Below, piece after piece: positions 9,704 through 23,442 of a stretch of 44,079 nt of DNA (its first letter is position 1; each line of letters opens with the position of its first letter). The stretch lies in assembly GCA_905250885.1 (NCBI GenBank), contig CAJNOQ010000655.1, positions 1-44,079 of the forward strand, given 5' to 3'. The notes beneath the pieces are model-generated. The model did not search any database, was not told where the DNA came from, and worked only from the letters and a program-made list of their open reading frames with translations. The position numbers were made by a program, and so were the translations under genes. This DNA comes from Didymodactylos carnosus. Lineage: Eukaryota; Rotifera; Eurotatoria; Philodinida; Philodinidae.

Positions 9704-12448
9704 CTTACCTTGATAATTAGTATTTGGATGTATGCATCAAAGCAAAAAAAATAGGAAAACGATGACAATAAATTGCTCTTCATAGTAAAATAAAGAACTA
9801 TAAAAAAAAATTCAAGAAATATAATTTTTTTTATATTTTTGGTATATTTGTGGCTTTTTCATTTCTTTCAAAAAATAAATGATAAAGCTTTTTTTTTCTT
9901 CGACAGTTCTCGTTTCTTCCTTTCTTCATCTTCAACACGATATATATGTGACTGTCAAAAAAAGAAAAAAAAAATGGATCTTATGTAGATTACGAACAAA
10001 AATGTCTATTCTTCACTGTATTGGAAGACGACAACAATATAGTTATTCAAACTTTTTTTCCTCATATTCTATTATAGTAAAAAGAAATGTACCCAAAATA
10101 TGACTAGATACACGCAAAGATGGTCTATATAATATTATGTCTTGATAAATGAGATCTCACCATGAATTCATAATTATTATTTAAAAAATAAAAAATATGT
10201 AAAATGTCACTGTTGAAATATAACTCTATCTACTATGATAAACAATTATTTTTCTCTATTTTTTTGACATTTGATGATAGTTTCAAGAATTATATAAAAG
10301 AATCTTTTTTTCAAACTACAACAAAGAAATAAAATGTTGTTCCAATTTACTTAAAAGAATTTTATCTATCATTTTTATTAATTAAAAAACTAACAGACAA
10401 TTAATAGGTTTTTTTTTATTCAAAATTTATCTTACTCTATTCTCTCTCTCGTATTAACTTTAAAAATACAAAAAAAAAAAAAAAAATCATTTTGAACACT
10501 TTCTTTACGTTTGACAGAAACCTTATGAAATATCTATACTACTTAATATTCAAGTTATTTTTTGATTAAAACTTTGAAATCAAATTATACAGACATTTAA
10601 CTGTCAAACTCATAGAATAGTTACAAGACAATCAGTTATGTAGATATTATTTATTATAGAAGTAAATTTTTCGTTGTTCACTCAATCTATCCTTGTATTA
10701 TAGAAAATAAAAAAAAAGAATACATTATCGTACAGATCAAATTAAAATGTTTATTTTAAAAACAAAACCTTGTTTTGATAGGTGTTCGTATATTACTGAT
10801 TAACAATAGTTTTCTATTTATTTTTTTTCTAAATTAAACGATCATTCGTAAATCTAATATTGATCAAAATCAATAAATAATGTTTTGAGTAGGAATCTCA
10901 GTTGTGTGTATATCCTTAAGTTTGCCCCATTCACTATTTTTATTTATCTGACAAGAAATTTAGTTTTATTGCTATCATTTATTCTTTTTTATTGTTTTTT
11001 TTTTTAAAATAGAACAATATTATTGTATTAACTATTCGTTTAGGATCAGTGTATACATACTCCGGTTTCTTGTGCAAACAAACTGAAAATAATACTTGTT
11101 TTCTAGATAATATTTAAAAAAAAGTGAAAAACTTTCTATTAAACAAGACTAACGTTATATTGTTAAACAATCAATGTTTATTTCCTTTTTGATATATTTT
11201 ATTCTATCAAAATAAATTGTCTGATTTAATTTTATTCATTTTTATTTTCTATCTTTTTAATTCATTGTTACTTGATTTACTTTGACATTGATCATTTATG
11301 ACATTTATTGATGCTTGACATATTATTAACTTTTTCACTTTATTCTATAAAAGAAAAACACAAAGATTATTTAAAAGTACAACAAAGCAGATAGATGAGT
11401 TAATTAGATATCTAGGACAATCTTTCTTATTATCAATATTCATAATCTATTCTTCGTATTCATGATATGTAACGATTGTTTATCTATTTCAACAGAGTAC
11501 TATTTATTTCGACTATATGAAATAATTGTATACACACATTAATTTATTATTAGACATATCTATTTTACAAAATTCCAGTTGATATTTTTAACTTTATTTT
11601 TATCATTATTGTCCATATAGTTTTCTGATATATGCGCTGTTGTCATAGTAAATTTTCAATTTTGTATGCAATCTATTCTCGTTGATAAATCATTAATAAA
11701 TTTTCAAATATGAAACTTTATTTTATCAATTGAATTCATAAAAAAAATTTTTAGATAAAGGTTTTGATAGTAAATAAGCTGATTTAACTATAATTTTGAA
11801 CAATAGCGTAAATAACAGTTTAAAAGTGTTATGAATTGTCCAATGATGTGTATAAAATTCAATTTGACCGAGGATATAGAAAGAAATTGTTAACATATGT
11901 TTATCAATTATGGATAATAAACAAATTAATCACAAATCAAAATTATTTTCAAGATATTTGATAGAATACATGAACTACTGTACGAGTTTCTGATAATTCT
12001 TTACGCCACTAAAAGTATTTAATGTCTCGATTTAACAATCGGTTCATATGACATATGCAAAGTGTCTACATTAGCAGAGCGTATGACAGTAATTTAACCA
12101 AAACACGTATTCATTCTACTATATTCTTGTTTCAAAAAACTATATCTAAAAAGTATAGATGACGAAAAGATGCCAAAATTTTGACAATGAAAAATTTGGA
12201 TAAACAAGTTTTTTTTCATAGTTTTACACAAAAGAAACAAAATACCACCATTTCATTGAACATTGTTAATTTCTTCTATAATCCCATTACATAGACCATC
12301 AAGTTCATCGTTCTCATACTTATATGATCGTTTTTAACAGCAAAAATTTAAATCAACATCATTTATTTTCTCTAACAGTCAACATCATAGCATTACCGGA
12401 GGAAAATTTCTGAAAAGTATATCGTGAAGCATATAATGTTTGGTTAAA

Positions 12449-12469
12449 ACACACACACACACACACACA
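12449..12469. repeat. (AC)n microsatellite
   Basis: About ten uninterrupted AC dinucleotides, 3' of the BEN-like gene. Confidence 0.95.
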
Positions 12470-12873
12470 TCACATTACGTAAAATAGATAAACGTATGTA
12501 TAAAATAGATAGGTTGAGCAAAGGATTAAATATGAAAAATCAATACAATCTAATAAAAACAATCAAAAGGTAGAAAAATCAGCGTGAAAATACGCTTCTA
12601 TAATTGTTTGATATATATACAGAGATAAACAAAAAATTAACATTGAAGAAAATGTAGGTACAAACAATCTTAATTCTATATACAGTATAAAAGAAAAGAA
12701 GATGAAAACATACGTGTACACATACTAAAAATAAATCAATTTTGCTAATGTAGCTCTGAATATACAAAAAACAGCCAAGCATAACATCAATTACATTTCA
12801 TATTATACGCGTCAATATCGTTTTATCTTAAGTTGAAGAAGAAAATAATAAACAGATGAAGGTTTTAAAGTAT

Positions 12874-15800
12874 TCACATTTCATTATGGTTATTATTTTG
12901 ATGTATGTCATCAGGATTTTCACCCGTTTCGCCTATACTTGTCTCCATTAAATCGTCTAAAGTTTTATTTACAATGGTATCTAAATCATCATTATACACG
13001 GTAGAAGACTGATTATGTTCATCTATTGCTTTCTTTTCACTGTTTTCGCTCTTCATATTCAATAAATAATTGTTATCATCAATGGTAGTGGGATTGATAA
13101 TTGTGCTATCATAAATAAAAAAAAATAGAATTTTATTTCATCATACTTTCCTATTTATATTGGTTGGCGCCAGGGATGTTCCGTTCTCGGTTCTAGTTCT
13201 TGAGTTAGAACCGAAACAAAAAGAAGCGCGGTTCCAGTTCCTCATGCGGAGCAGAAACGAACAAAACCGCGATTTCGGCTCTTGACTTAGAACCAAAACG
13301 AAAGAAACCGCGGTTCCGGTTCCGAACTTAGAGCAGAACCGCGATTCTCGGTTCTCAGCTTAGAACCGGAAAAGAATTTTTCAGACAGTAACAATTCAAC
13401 GAAATAGAATTCAGTTTATAGTAAACAAAAAGGATAATTTTAAATGATGATAAGCAAATATATTTTTTTGTAGCTTTGTCAATGGTGTGTTTTCATTTTG
13501 TTAAAAGAAAGGAAAGTCAAAAAGTCTTGGTTCCGTAAAAAAGGAACCGTCTAAGAAACCGTGGTTTCATTGTTAAAATCGGCACCGCGGTTCCAATTTC
13601 CGATGAAAAACCGAAAATAAAAGAATCGCAGTTCCGTTCTTCATAAGAACCGCGAAAACATTCCTGATTAGCACTAGAGATCTCTGTCATATTATTAATA
13701 CTCATTTTAGCATAAATATTCTTAATTTAATTAAAAGTCGTAAATTAAATAGTTAAACACAAAACAAAAAAAATTAGCATTCGTCAGAGTAAAAGTATGA
13801 CCAAAAATTAAAATCCGTACATAACTTTATGATGTTATGTCAATAAGAATCTCATAATCTAAACAATCCAATATGTTGAGTATTTAAAGTTAAAATATTC
13901 CTTACCCGTAACCATCATCTTCTGTTGTCTCTTGGTGAGAATGAATCTGATAATCATTATTTGGTATGTCATTCATTAACATCATCAGTATACCGTTTGA
14001 ATTGCTGTTATACTCGTTGTTATTCGTAGCATGCTCACTAGTTTCGTCAAAAAATTGTTCCAACGACGGACATGAATGATTTATAATTGTAGATGTCTCA
14101 GTAATACACGATGTGACAGGTACTAACAACAGATCCTCGGTGCTTGATGGTCGAATTTCTTCTAAAGTTGGTTGTTCATTTATTGTTTCTTTAGTTACTG
14201 AAAATAATCAGATTAATAAAAGTTACCTTTTCCTTCAAGCTTGTCAGAAAAAGAGAGAAATTTTGTTCAAAGTATCGAGTCTAAACTATCAGAGATTTAA
14301 GACAAGTATATCAACCGTTAGTGCTCCTAATTTTGATGTGTTGTATTATTGTTATTACCAAAACAAAAAAAACGTTACAGATATGTCAGTCTGCTGTTAC
14401 CTGATTGTTGTGAACAATTTTCTTTTTCATGTAAAAATTGACTTTCATTACATTGTAATGGACATCTTAATTTTTCGCCACAAAGACAATGGTATGCTTC
14501 TGAAAAGAATTGATCATAATCAATGTTGTTATTAATCGTTTGTGATGATGCTGAAATATCCTGCAATGTTTGAGTCATCCAGTTCATAATCGTATTCACC
14601 GATATATCTCGTTTTGAAACTGAATTAATTGATTGTACTAAACGTATAATAAATTCAAAACATTCTTTATATTCATCATTAGTTACATCAACGTGATTTT
14701 GATGAAAGATCAATGATGTTAATTTTTTTACAGCCAATTGGGGATATTTTACAGCAGATATTTTCATTATTCTCAAAAGTGAAAAACAATCAATAAATGT
14801 TATATTCATAAAACGTATTTTTATTTCAGGATCTTCAATAAATGAATGGTCTAAATCGTCAACATTTCCTATTTGCCAAGCATCAATAAAACGAAAATCT
14901 GTTGTATTTATTGATAATTCGGATGGTTTCGATAGACTTATACAACAATCAGACGAATCAACATTATTATGTATTGAAAATAAAAATAAATCATTATAAT
15001 CCTCTTGTTCTGAATGATGCGATTGATTATCAATTAAAGATGAATGAACAAAATCGGTAAATACATTAGAAGACTCTTGTAAATTAGGATGTTTATGTTC
15101 ATTTTGTTGTTCGTATACAAATAAACTAGATGGCAACGTAATATTTAAATCTGTTGTTAATAGTAATGATTCCAATGAAGAATTATACTCTAATAATGGA
15201 CATTTTTCATGAATCCAATTCAAATAATCGCTAATTGTTATAAGATTTGTTGGTTTACATTTTTGCTCTAATATTTTTTTATAATATGCAGAAATAAATT
15301 TATATACGGATTCGATAATGTCTTGATCAATATTTCCATTGGTACATTCTGATATAAGATCAATTAAATGATGAACTAATTCTTTTGGATTTTGACTATT
15401 TAAGTATGGACGTAAAACATTGCAATTAATTTTTGTCGAGCCAAAATCTATGAATGTATCAGATTGTTGATTGATAACTAGATCACTATTAGAACTCATT
15501 GTACTCTCATTTGACGGCGCTATAAGTTTTTCTTGTTGTTTATCACCCGACTAAAATATTTAAATACGAAATGACAAAGTGTATAAAATGTTAACATATG
15601 ACAGTTGACATGTGCAATCTAATAATAAGGACAACTAAAAGGTGTTAGCAACACATTGGAGAATCTGCTACATAGAAAAGTGACAGAATCTTTTGACTGT
15701 TATAAGTAATTCTAATTAGAAAAAAACATTTTTAAGAAAATTTACTTTCTTAATACTTACAGTATTTTTGTCTGTTGTGCATTTAGAAAACAGAAATTTA

Positions 15801-18800
15801 TAATCTGGTGTTGTTTCTTGTTGGAAAATATTCGGATCATGAATGTACTTTTTCATACATAATAATATATGGTTTGGCCGTAGATAGTCTATACGTTTAT
15901 CGTGCTTATAATAACGTCGAACAAGTTGTAAAATTAAGCGGCATACATCCGTATTTAATGTCGTGGATGATACTGGTTTATAATACCAATTTGTTTTATC
16001 CATGGAATCATTCGGTTCTCCAAATACTAATAAACCTAATTTGGCAATAAAATCACACATTCCATTATCAGATTCGTTGGCAACTGGCATTGTCTGTTTA
16101 TGATCATTTATTATCTTTCGCAGATGTTCTGATGAAATTTTAAATGGACCAAAATGAACATCAGTATCATGATCTACTGAATGGAAAAATTGATTCCATG
16201 TTTGTTTAGGATAATTGTAAGCTGTCGATGATACTGGTAGAGATGATTCGTGATAATACTGATGAGGAGATAAATCTGCGGTGATTATTTCATTTGTTGT
16301 ATCAATTACTGTTGTTGTAAGTGGTATCGAAAGACCTCGTATTTGTTCTTGCTGATCATTTTCAACAACTACAAAATGAAAAATTTCACGATATGTAAAG
16401 AATATTATTACTAAACGCTCATACCTGCATCGATATGATATTGAGAAGATTTACTAGTTGAATCAGTTTTGGGTGGACGACGTTTACCATTTCGATTAAA
16501 TGCATGTACCCAGGATACAATACGACTGAGTGGAATATGTTGTTTTTCATAAACAAAACGAATCAACTTCGAAATTTGCAAAATAGCCGCTTCATTAAGT
16601 AGTTCCTTTGGATTTGCTGTAACTTGAAGGGACGGTTTTATGGTGTTGGATGTTGCTGATAAATTTGCGGCTGCTTCCCTTGCTTTCATCAGACTCATTT
16701 GTATATCGCTAAACAGAAGTGCCATGAGACTGTGTGTTGCCTCACGTGCACTTAAACGACTACGTTTTTCAATAACAGACAAAATTTGTGTTGAATCAAG
16801 ATTATGAGAGCCAAACCAAACTTGAAATCGTTGACCACTTTTGATAGCGTCAATCAATTCTTTCATCATACTATCTTGATCATCTTCTTCATGATCGATT
16901 GTGATAGATGATCGTGGCTAAAATGAAATAAATCTTTTGTTTAGAAACTAGAACTTTCATATTAAGAGAGCAACATACACATGCGTACCTAGATTTATGA
17001 ATTGGTCTTACTTACCTTAGGCAGATATTGTTGTGATTGTATATGCGGAGAATGACTATTGTTTTCGTTATGTGATTCAGATGATCGTCTTAATTTTGTC
17101 GGGATATCACTCAAATTTTGTTGTTGTTGATTTTCCTGTTGTTTATTTGTTTGTTTCGTTGTACTAGTTCTCTTCTTTGTCTGCGTTAGTGGTGATGGTG
17201 AGTATAATGGTGAATATGTGGTCATTGGAGAATTAATTGGACTTAGTAAGTTTTTGATTTGGCCATCGTCTGACGGTATGAGTCTCTGTTGTTGCTTATC
17301 AGAATGAGTCATCTGTAATTTATCATCTGGGATAACTGTTGTCAGTTTTGATGTTTTAGTGTTAATAGCCAAATCAGGTAAGTTCACATCGACACCCAAT
17401 GCTTTGTGCTTTTTTCTATAATAAATTAATTTTCTACCTCTTTCATTTACCCAACGTGCAATTTTTGGATGCTAAAATATATCTATTTCTAACTTTTTGT
17501 TCTAAGTATGTGGTCAACAAATTACTTACTGTTAATGATGAATTTGGGCACATTGTCGTTATTAGTCTTGCCAATGTATCAAAAGCTTTATTGTCTAATT
17601 TACTACTAGCTTCACGTCTTGTTGTGGTAAAAGGAGGCGTTTTATCTGCGAGATCCCATCCAAATATTAATTGTGATAATTTATAAGTTAATACCTGAAG
17701 ATATAAGACAGATTGAGAATTACAAGTCAAAAGTAGTACTAATGAAACAAACCCTTGGTTGCGAGGGTGCATATCTTTTCAACAATTGTACAATATGACC
17801 GAGAACAACATTATAAGGACCAAATGATACGTTTTTGGTATTATTGTCATATAAGAGGAAGAATTTATGCAATTGTTCATTTACATCAATTATACGCGAT
17901 GTCTGTTGTTGTTGCTCGTCGATTGAAATCATAGAGGTTGTTCTTGTGAGATCATTATTAATAATCATTGGCTCATCATCTTCTTCTTCATTTTCATCAT
18001 CTGTATTTAATAACAACTGATGTTGTTGTGAATTGCCAAAATGTAATTGTTCTTTTAATAATTCTTGTTGTTTTTGCTGTTGTTCTGCAATAGATGTTTG
18101 TCGTTGAATTTGTAACACAAGGTTATTATTTGAGCCACCAACTTGAGTGCCAGCTAGATGAAAGAGAGAGATATTCATACACACACATACACAATATGGC
18201 AATGATTGTAACTACCTTTCACACGACTATCACTACATTTACGTCGAATCCATGTACGTATTTGTTGTCGTCTCAGATTTTCGCTTCGATACAATGTTAA
18301 AACCAGTGAACATAGGGCTTCAACAGCTTCTTGATTTAAGATGTCATAAGATGATAAACGATGGCCTTCGGGTAACGGTTGCGCTATTTTATAACTTAAA
18401 TCGCCTAGAAAGAATAGAAGAAAAATAGATGAGTGTCAACAAAATAGCTCATTTTTGACGTACCGAATATTAGAGTTGTTAGATGACCGGTGAAAATTCT
18501 TGGTCTTTTTTTAAAACTATGCATCAATTGAAGAATGTCTTGTGAATTGACATCATGCGGACCAAATCGAACCAAAAATTTGTGTCCATTTTCAATAGCA
18601 TGAATCAAGTCGTCTATCGTATTTATACCATCACGAGGAACATTTGTGGTTGTACCATTTTGTTGATTAAGGGGTTGTTGTTGAACCATAACTTGTTGAT
18701 TTTGTAAATGTTGTAATAACATTTGAGAATCATTATTTATATTAGATGTATGCTGATTATTCGACTGAACTGGTTGTTGTTGTTGTAGAGAGACAAATGT

Positions 18801-19483
18801 CGGTTGTTTAATAGTGTTTGTTAGAACGATATTTGCAGCTGCAGAAGTATTAAACAGTGCTGCTAGTGTTCCAAGAGTTTTCAATTTTGTCTCATTCCCT
18901 AGAAAAGAGAGAAATCAATTGAGTCAATTTCTTGCGACAAGCGAAAAGAGTTTCATATAAACGATTTTCTTAACACTGTACAAAAAAAAGCATTAAAATG
19001 AAATTTCTTTGATTGATCTATCATTTTAGCAGCCATGCTAATTAAATTTATTATAGTCATTTAACAACTGACCCTTAGTTTACTAAAATTCTCAGAGGAC
19101 TTGCCTTGATCATGTGGGATATTCGGTGTTTGAGTTATAATCCCTCCATGATTTGTTCCATAGTCTTGCTGTGTATTTAATGGTCGTGTGATAGATGGAG
19201 GAGCACCCGTAACAACTGAATAACTGGTAGTTGTTACTGCTTGGTTATGAAGAACTTGATTGATATCATTTAATGTAATAAAATAATCTTTATTCGTTTG
19301 ATTATCATGATGAATCGATTGTTGTTGTTGTTGATGATGATGAGAAATGTGTGTCTGTTGAGATCCAGGATGAATATTACGATGCTCGTTATATGTACTT
19401 ATTTCAGGCCAACGTGTTGACTGAATTAAGTCGGTCAATGATGTATGATAAATATTACTGTTTTTTTCCGATTTTGTTTCCAT
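12874..19483 (-). CDS. Giant protein with six tandem BEN-like domains
   Basis: Eleven exons joined on splice signals and phase: 19483-19105, 18898-18464, 18404-18216, 18153-17753, 17694-17530, 17471-17016, 16917-16425, 16368-15761, 15550-14401, 14197-13906, 13105-12874; 4,800 nt, 1,599 aa. An in-frame stop lies just upstream of the ATG. Six diverged modules of ~95-130 aa recur at about residues 218-334, 424-548, 692-825, 897-1015, 1074-1165 and 1260-1380. Each has a strand ending in FG (FLVRFGPHDV, NVSFGPYNV, FQVWFGSHNL, DVHFGPFKI, TFIDFGSTK), then L..LIFG-like and leucine-rich helices, and a WI/WV end (IRTWIRRKCSDSR, IARWVNERGR, IVSWVHAFNR). That order fits BEN domains (DNA or chromatin binding, as in BEND3). 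The last two modules are degenerate. Linkers are Q/N-rich; modules 1 and 2 are split by introns after the LIF helix and just before it. A CLCGEKLRCPLQC knot follows module 6. Nuclear location and DNA binding are inferences. Confidence 0.75.
13171..13666. mobile_element. hAT-like miniature element in the last intron of the BEN-like gene
   Basis: A 496-bp insert inside the 800-nt intron between 13905 and 13106. Its ends are inverted copies starting CAGGGATGTT (left) and CAGGAATGTT (right, read inward), followed by many scrambled copies of GCGGTTCC and GGAACCG. The 8 bases on each side, GTTGGCGC and ATTAGCAC, match at five positions and differ by three G/A transitions, as an aged 8-bp hAT target duplication would. 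No transposase inside, so it is non-autonomous. Confidence 0.75.
18899..19104 (-). other. GC-AG intron
   Basis: First coding intron (206 nt) of the BEN-like gene. The only donor that keeps the frame is CAAG|GCAAGT, the usual strong context for GC donors. The acceptor is TTTTCTAG|GG. The junction joins a phase-1 end to a two-base start, and other frames of the next exon hit stops at once. All other introns in this gene and the RUNDC1-like gene are GT-AG. Confidence 0.75.
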
Positions 19484-20573
19484 GTTTGCATTTTTTTAAA
19501 TTTATCAACTAAAATAAACGAATAAATACGACTAAGAACAAAACAGTTTATAGCTGCTTGTGATTGAACAAATATAAATAAAAGAAATAAAACGTCAGAG
19601 TTTTGATTCATACACACCATTTATGTATTAAAACAGATATTTCAAATTTACTTTCCCCCACGATTGAACCATATTTATTACCAAATCATTACAAACATCT
19701 CTACTTTTGACTGTAGACTTTCGGTCAGAAGCGGTGACAAAAAAAAAATTCACAGCAGATCGATATTGTTTTTCTTGCTAAATCAAATAAATAATACAAC
19801 ATTAACAAACTTTGTGCACAATACATCAAAAAATAAAATAAATGATAATAACAACGAGATAAAAATAAAATTTTCAAAAGAAAAAGCAAAGAGAATTTTG
19901 TTTTTATTTTATTCATTAATACCTGTTTTGCTTTTTTTTAAAACTTGAACTTAGGTAAACAGAAAAACTTTAAATTCAACAATTGCACAAAGTTTATGGA
20001 AAAGGGAAAAAAAGACATAAAGAATATAAAGGTTTTTTTTTATTTGAGAAAGTTTTTTTTTTATTCTAAATCCCAAAAAATGAATGTAAGGGTTTGTCAC
20101 TGTTTAATATCAATTACAGAAAAATACTGGAAAAGACTAGATACAAATGAGAAACGATGGAAAAATTGTAGTATCATATCGTCTACTCATATTTGAAACA
20201 AGAAAAAACAATACATAAAAGTGTCGTTAAAAAGAAAAACGTTTAGGGAAGAATACAAACAGTTCTTCTAATAGATGATTTCTTAATACATTACACCGAG
20301 AAAAAAAAAATGTTATGTACATAAAATAAAATAAATTCGTACTACCGTATTCTTATTCACTGTTCCACTTTATACTAGTAGAGAAAATAATAAACTCATA
20401 AAACATGCTATATGATAGTTGTATGATTTTACAAAGAAATAAAAAATATGTCATGATTCACCCTACACCATTAAAAAGTAAAATAAAATAAAGAATACAT
20501 TATACCCAATCACCTATTGACTAGAAGAATAAAAACAATTGAAGAAAGATGACAATCTTCAAAATGAGAATGC
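19484..20573. other. Spacer between two minus-strand genes
   Basis: Contains the 5' flank of the BEN-like gene (with a possible untranslated-exon acceptor, TTTTAG, near 19515) and the 3' flank of the RUNDC1-like gene. The two ORF pairs here are A/T-run artefacts. Confidence 0.5.
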
Positions 20574-23442
20574 TTATCCAAAAAGATCATTTATATTCAT
20601 GAAACGTCGCACGGATATATTAACGGGTAAACGAAAATCAATTGTTGATAAACGATCCAATGAATGTAAAGCATCATTAAATCCTATAGTAAAACAAATA
20701 TAAATAGATACTAGACAAATTTCTCTATTTTTATTTACCAGTTGTTTTTGTATAACTCCATGATTGGTAATAGTTTTCAATTAGTGGAATTGTTTTTATT
20801 AATACACGTAAAAATGATACCAGTTTCTTTTCACTAAAAACAAAATACAAATTTCGAATTTTAAAGTTTCATTCAGAAAACTTTATAATTATTCGTTTAT
20901 AAAGTTTCACTGCTATATTATAATAGACAGGAAAAACAATTTATGGGATGAAGTTATTTGTAAAAATTTGAAAAGCAAAAGATGCTTACTTTAATGCTAA
21001 ACAAATGAATGCTTTGAAACAACTATCCATTGGTTTATTATGTTTTTCATGCAATTTGACAATTGTATCTATTGCGCTGAGCAAACACTAATAAAAAACG
21101 ATGATTAATCAATTGAACATAACTCTTCTCGAATACAAAGACATTACCTGCTTGAGTGTTATAGGTTTTCCTCCAACTACTTCTAACGAAAATGATTGTG
21201 ATAACTTTCTTGCCGGACTATTTGCAAAGTCATTTCCATGCTGATTTGTTATAAAAAAAATCTTAAATTCATGGTAAACACACGAAATTTAAAAAAAGAT
21301 GTTACCTTCATGCCATAATATCGCAAAAATAATTTCCATATATGCATTGTGTCGTTTGTATGTAGTAGACCGCCAGCTCGAGTTGCAAAACAGCCCCATG
21401 CCACTAGACTTGTAGAATAATTGGTCTAAAGATAAACAGAAACATAAAAGACAGAGTAAAACAATAACAACCACAACCTACTTCATAAAGACCATGCTCC
21501 ATCAATGCACGTAAAGCAGGTGCAAGTTCTTGGCGTACAGCCAATACAACTTCTTCTGAATCATATTCATCCTAAATAAAATTAAAATAGTTTTCTTATT
21601 TATAAATAATGGCAATATAGATCAGATAAATTTTTGAACATTGTCCGTGTGTTATACTCACTTCTTCATGTTCTCCATCGTCGCTACTTGTCGACACATC
21701 ATCGTCGGTGTAGTTGTTATTGTGTACCATTACTGAATTGGAATAACGAACGGCATTTAGAACTTTTTCAATAGCAATTTCAAGTTTTGCTCGTAAATCC
21801 CTAGGAATAGAAAGTACGAAAAAAATAAGAGGGCGGATTTGAAATTCTATAAGAATTACCCAAAATGTTTTTTAGCAACCGTTTCTTTTTTCATTGCTGT
21901 TCCTGTCTGTCTCTTTTGCATGCTACGTGTACCACATGTTAGTAGTAAAAATGTATACAGTTGCGTTAATATAACAAATTTCTTAATCGATTGGCCGAAA
22001 TTTACGCCATCGCTTGATGTGCCTGATGCCTGTTGTCTGGTTACTGATGATTTTGGTGCTGTTTGATTCTGAAAAAATTAAATTAGCAGTAAAAAATCGA
22101 GTAGTGAAGAAATCCCTTACAACATTCGATTTTGTTGACGCTTTGCTATTCAACATCGTTCTTGTCCTGGGCAACGACGCATTTCCAGATATTGCTGACT
22201 GATTATTTGAATTTTGAGTAGCATCGGCGTTATTTGATGCACCAGCATTCGCTGAGTCGGCTATGAATAAAAGTAACAAAGAATTTTGCTTGCCAATTAC
22301 AATTTAGAGATACCAACCTTTTAGAAATTCTACGAAACTTTCTAAATCATTAATTTGCGTACGCATTTGAAGTATTAAGTTTTCTTTCAGTTTTACAGGA
22401 TTAGTCAACTAAATGAAAATAGAGGATAAGAAATAAACAGGCACACGTTATTCATTCTTATAACAAACCTGATGAATGGCTTGATCCACAAGTTTTCGCA
22501 ATTCTTCGGCACTAAAATAGTAAATGTGAAGTTCAGAATAGAATGTTACAGACTAAAAATGGTTGTTTACCTCAATTTCGACACAGATACATCATCCAAC
22601 TGTAAATCTAATTTCTCACGTAACTGATCGATTAGAACTTTTTGCTTCTCAATCATTACTGATGTTGGACATCCATCAAGACTGCCAGACTAAAACATGT
22701 AACAATTAGATATACAATCTACAAAGTTTTCTTTAACTTACTGCTTGCGCATATCGTTCTAATTCGTCCAATTTTTGTTTTAGTTCACTAATAAATTCCC
22801 GTTCTCGACTTTTTTCGGCTTCAATCAAGTTTTCATTATTTATATCCTTAATACATAAATCAAGTGAAATAAGTTGGGTTCAGTGTGATTGAATCAATCG
22901 ATCAATACATACTTGACTGTATTTCGTGGGTTGACAAATAGCATCGGGAACTAAAATATTGAATCAGTTTGTACAAAAATACTAGTTATATGGTTCAAGA
23001 AGGGATATAACAACGTACTTCCAGTCGTAGCAAATTCATGCAATTCTCGTAGTAGATGCTTTAAAAATAAAGAATAGAGCATCGATAGATTAATAAATTT
23101 TAAAAAGACATTTTTCTATCATACTTCGCGATCTTCCGTTGAAGCGCCAACAACTTGTTGTAAACGCAATTGTACATGTGCAAAATGACGTGTTAGGGCA
23201 CTTAACGATGCATTTAATTTTTCGTGTTCTTCTAATAACTGAAGTTTGGCTAATTCTTCAGCTTCATTTTCTGATACACTGTAAAAGAGAAAGATCGATA
23301 AACATTTTACTCCTGAAAGCCTTTATAACTAAAGTTACCCTTTTCCATATTCAGTTTCTGACGAACAACCAACGGGCGTTAAACGCCCGGTTATGGGTAA
23401 TTTTTCGTCGTCTGACCTTTCAGCCAAATCTTCAGCTAGCAT
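20574..23442 (-). CDS. RUNDC1: RUNDC1-like RUN-domain protein
   Basis: Seventeen exons: 23442-23339, 23278-23125, 23058-23019, 22950-22913, 22846-22742, 22689-22571, 22511-22469, 22408-22318, 22260-22121, 22068-21860, 21800-21662, 21571-21482, 21425-21306, 21240-21148, 21087-20990, 20833-20739, 20683-20574; 1,788 nt, 595 aa, against about 613 in human RUNDC1. The N-terminal third is coiled coil (NASLSALTRHFAHVQLRLQQ, then LLRELHEFAT). A second conserved piece is LKENLILQMRTQINDLESF. The RUN domain covers roughly residue 395 to the end (VVLAVRQELAPALRALMEHG, FLRYYGMKHG, LSQSFSLEVVGGKP, then the tail TGFNDALHSLDRLS). An acidic stretch (DDDVSTSSDDGEHEE) precedes it. RUN domains usually bind small GTPases or membrane-traffic partners; vertebrate RUNDC1 has been linked to p53 and autophagy control. 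Most introns are 52-68 nt. Confidence 0.9.

Larger units (their letters stand above)
8512..12873. other. AT-rich gene-poor region
   Basis: More than 4 kb of A/T-rich, homopolymer-rich DNA (long T runs near 8625, A runs near 8800, 9600 and 10470) with no supported gene apart from the short island at 9635-9703 and an (AC)n microsatellite. Confidence 0.5.

Noticed and set aside
17399..18300. Plus-strand ORFs antisense to the BEN-like gene
   Set aside because: Shadows of the real minus-strand exons, with poly-serine/cysteine readings of the CAG-type repeats.
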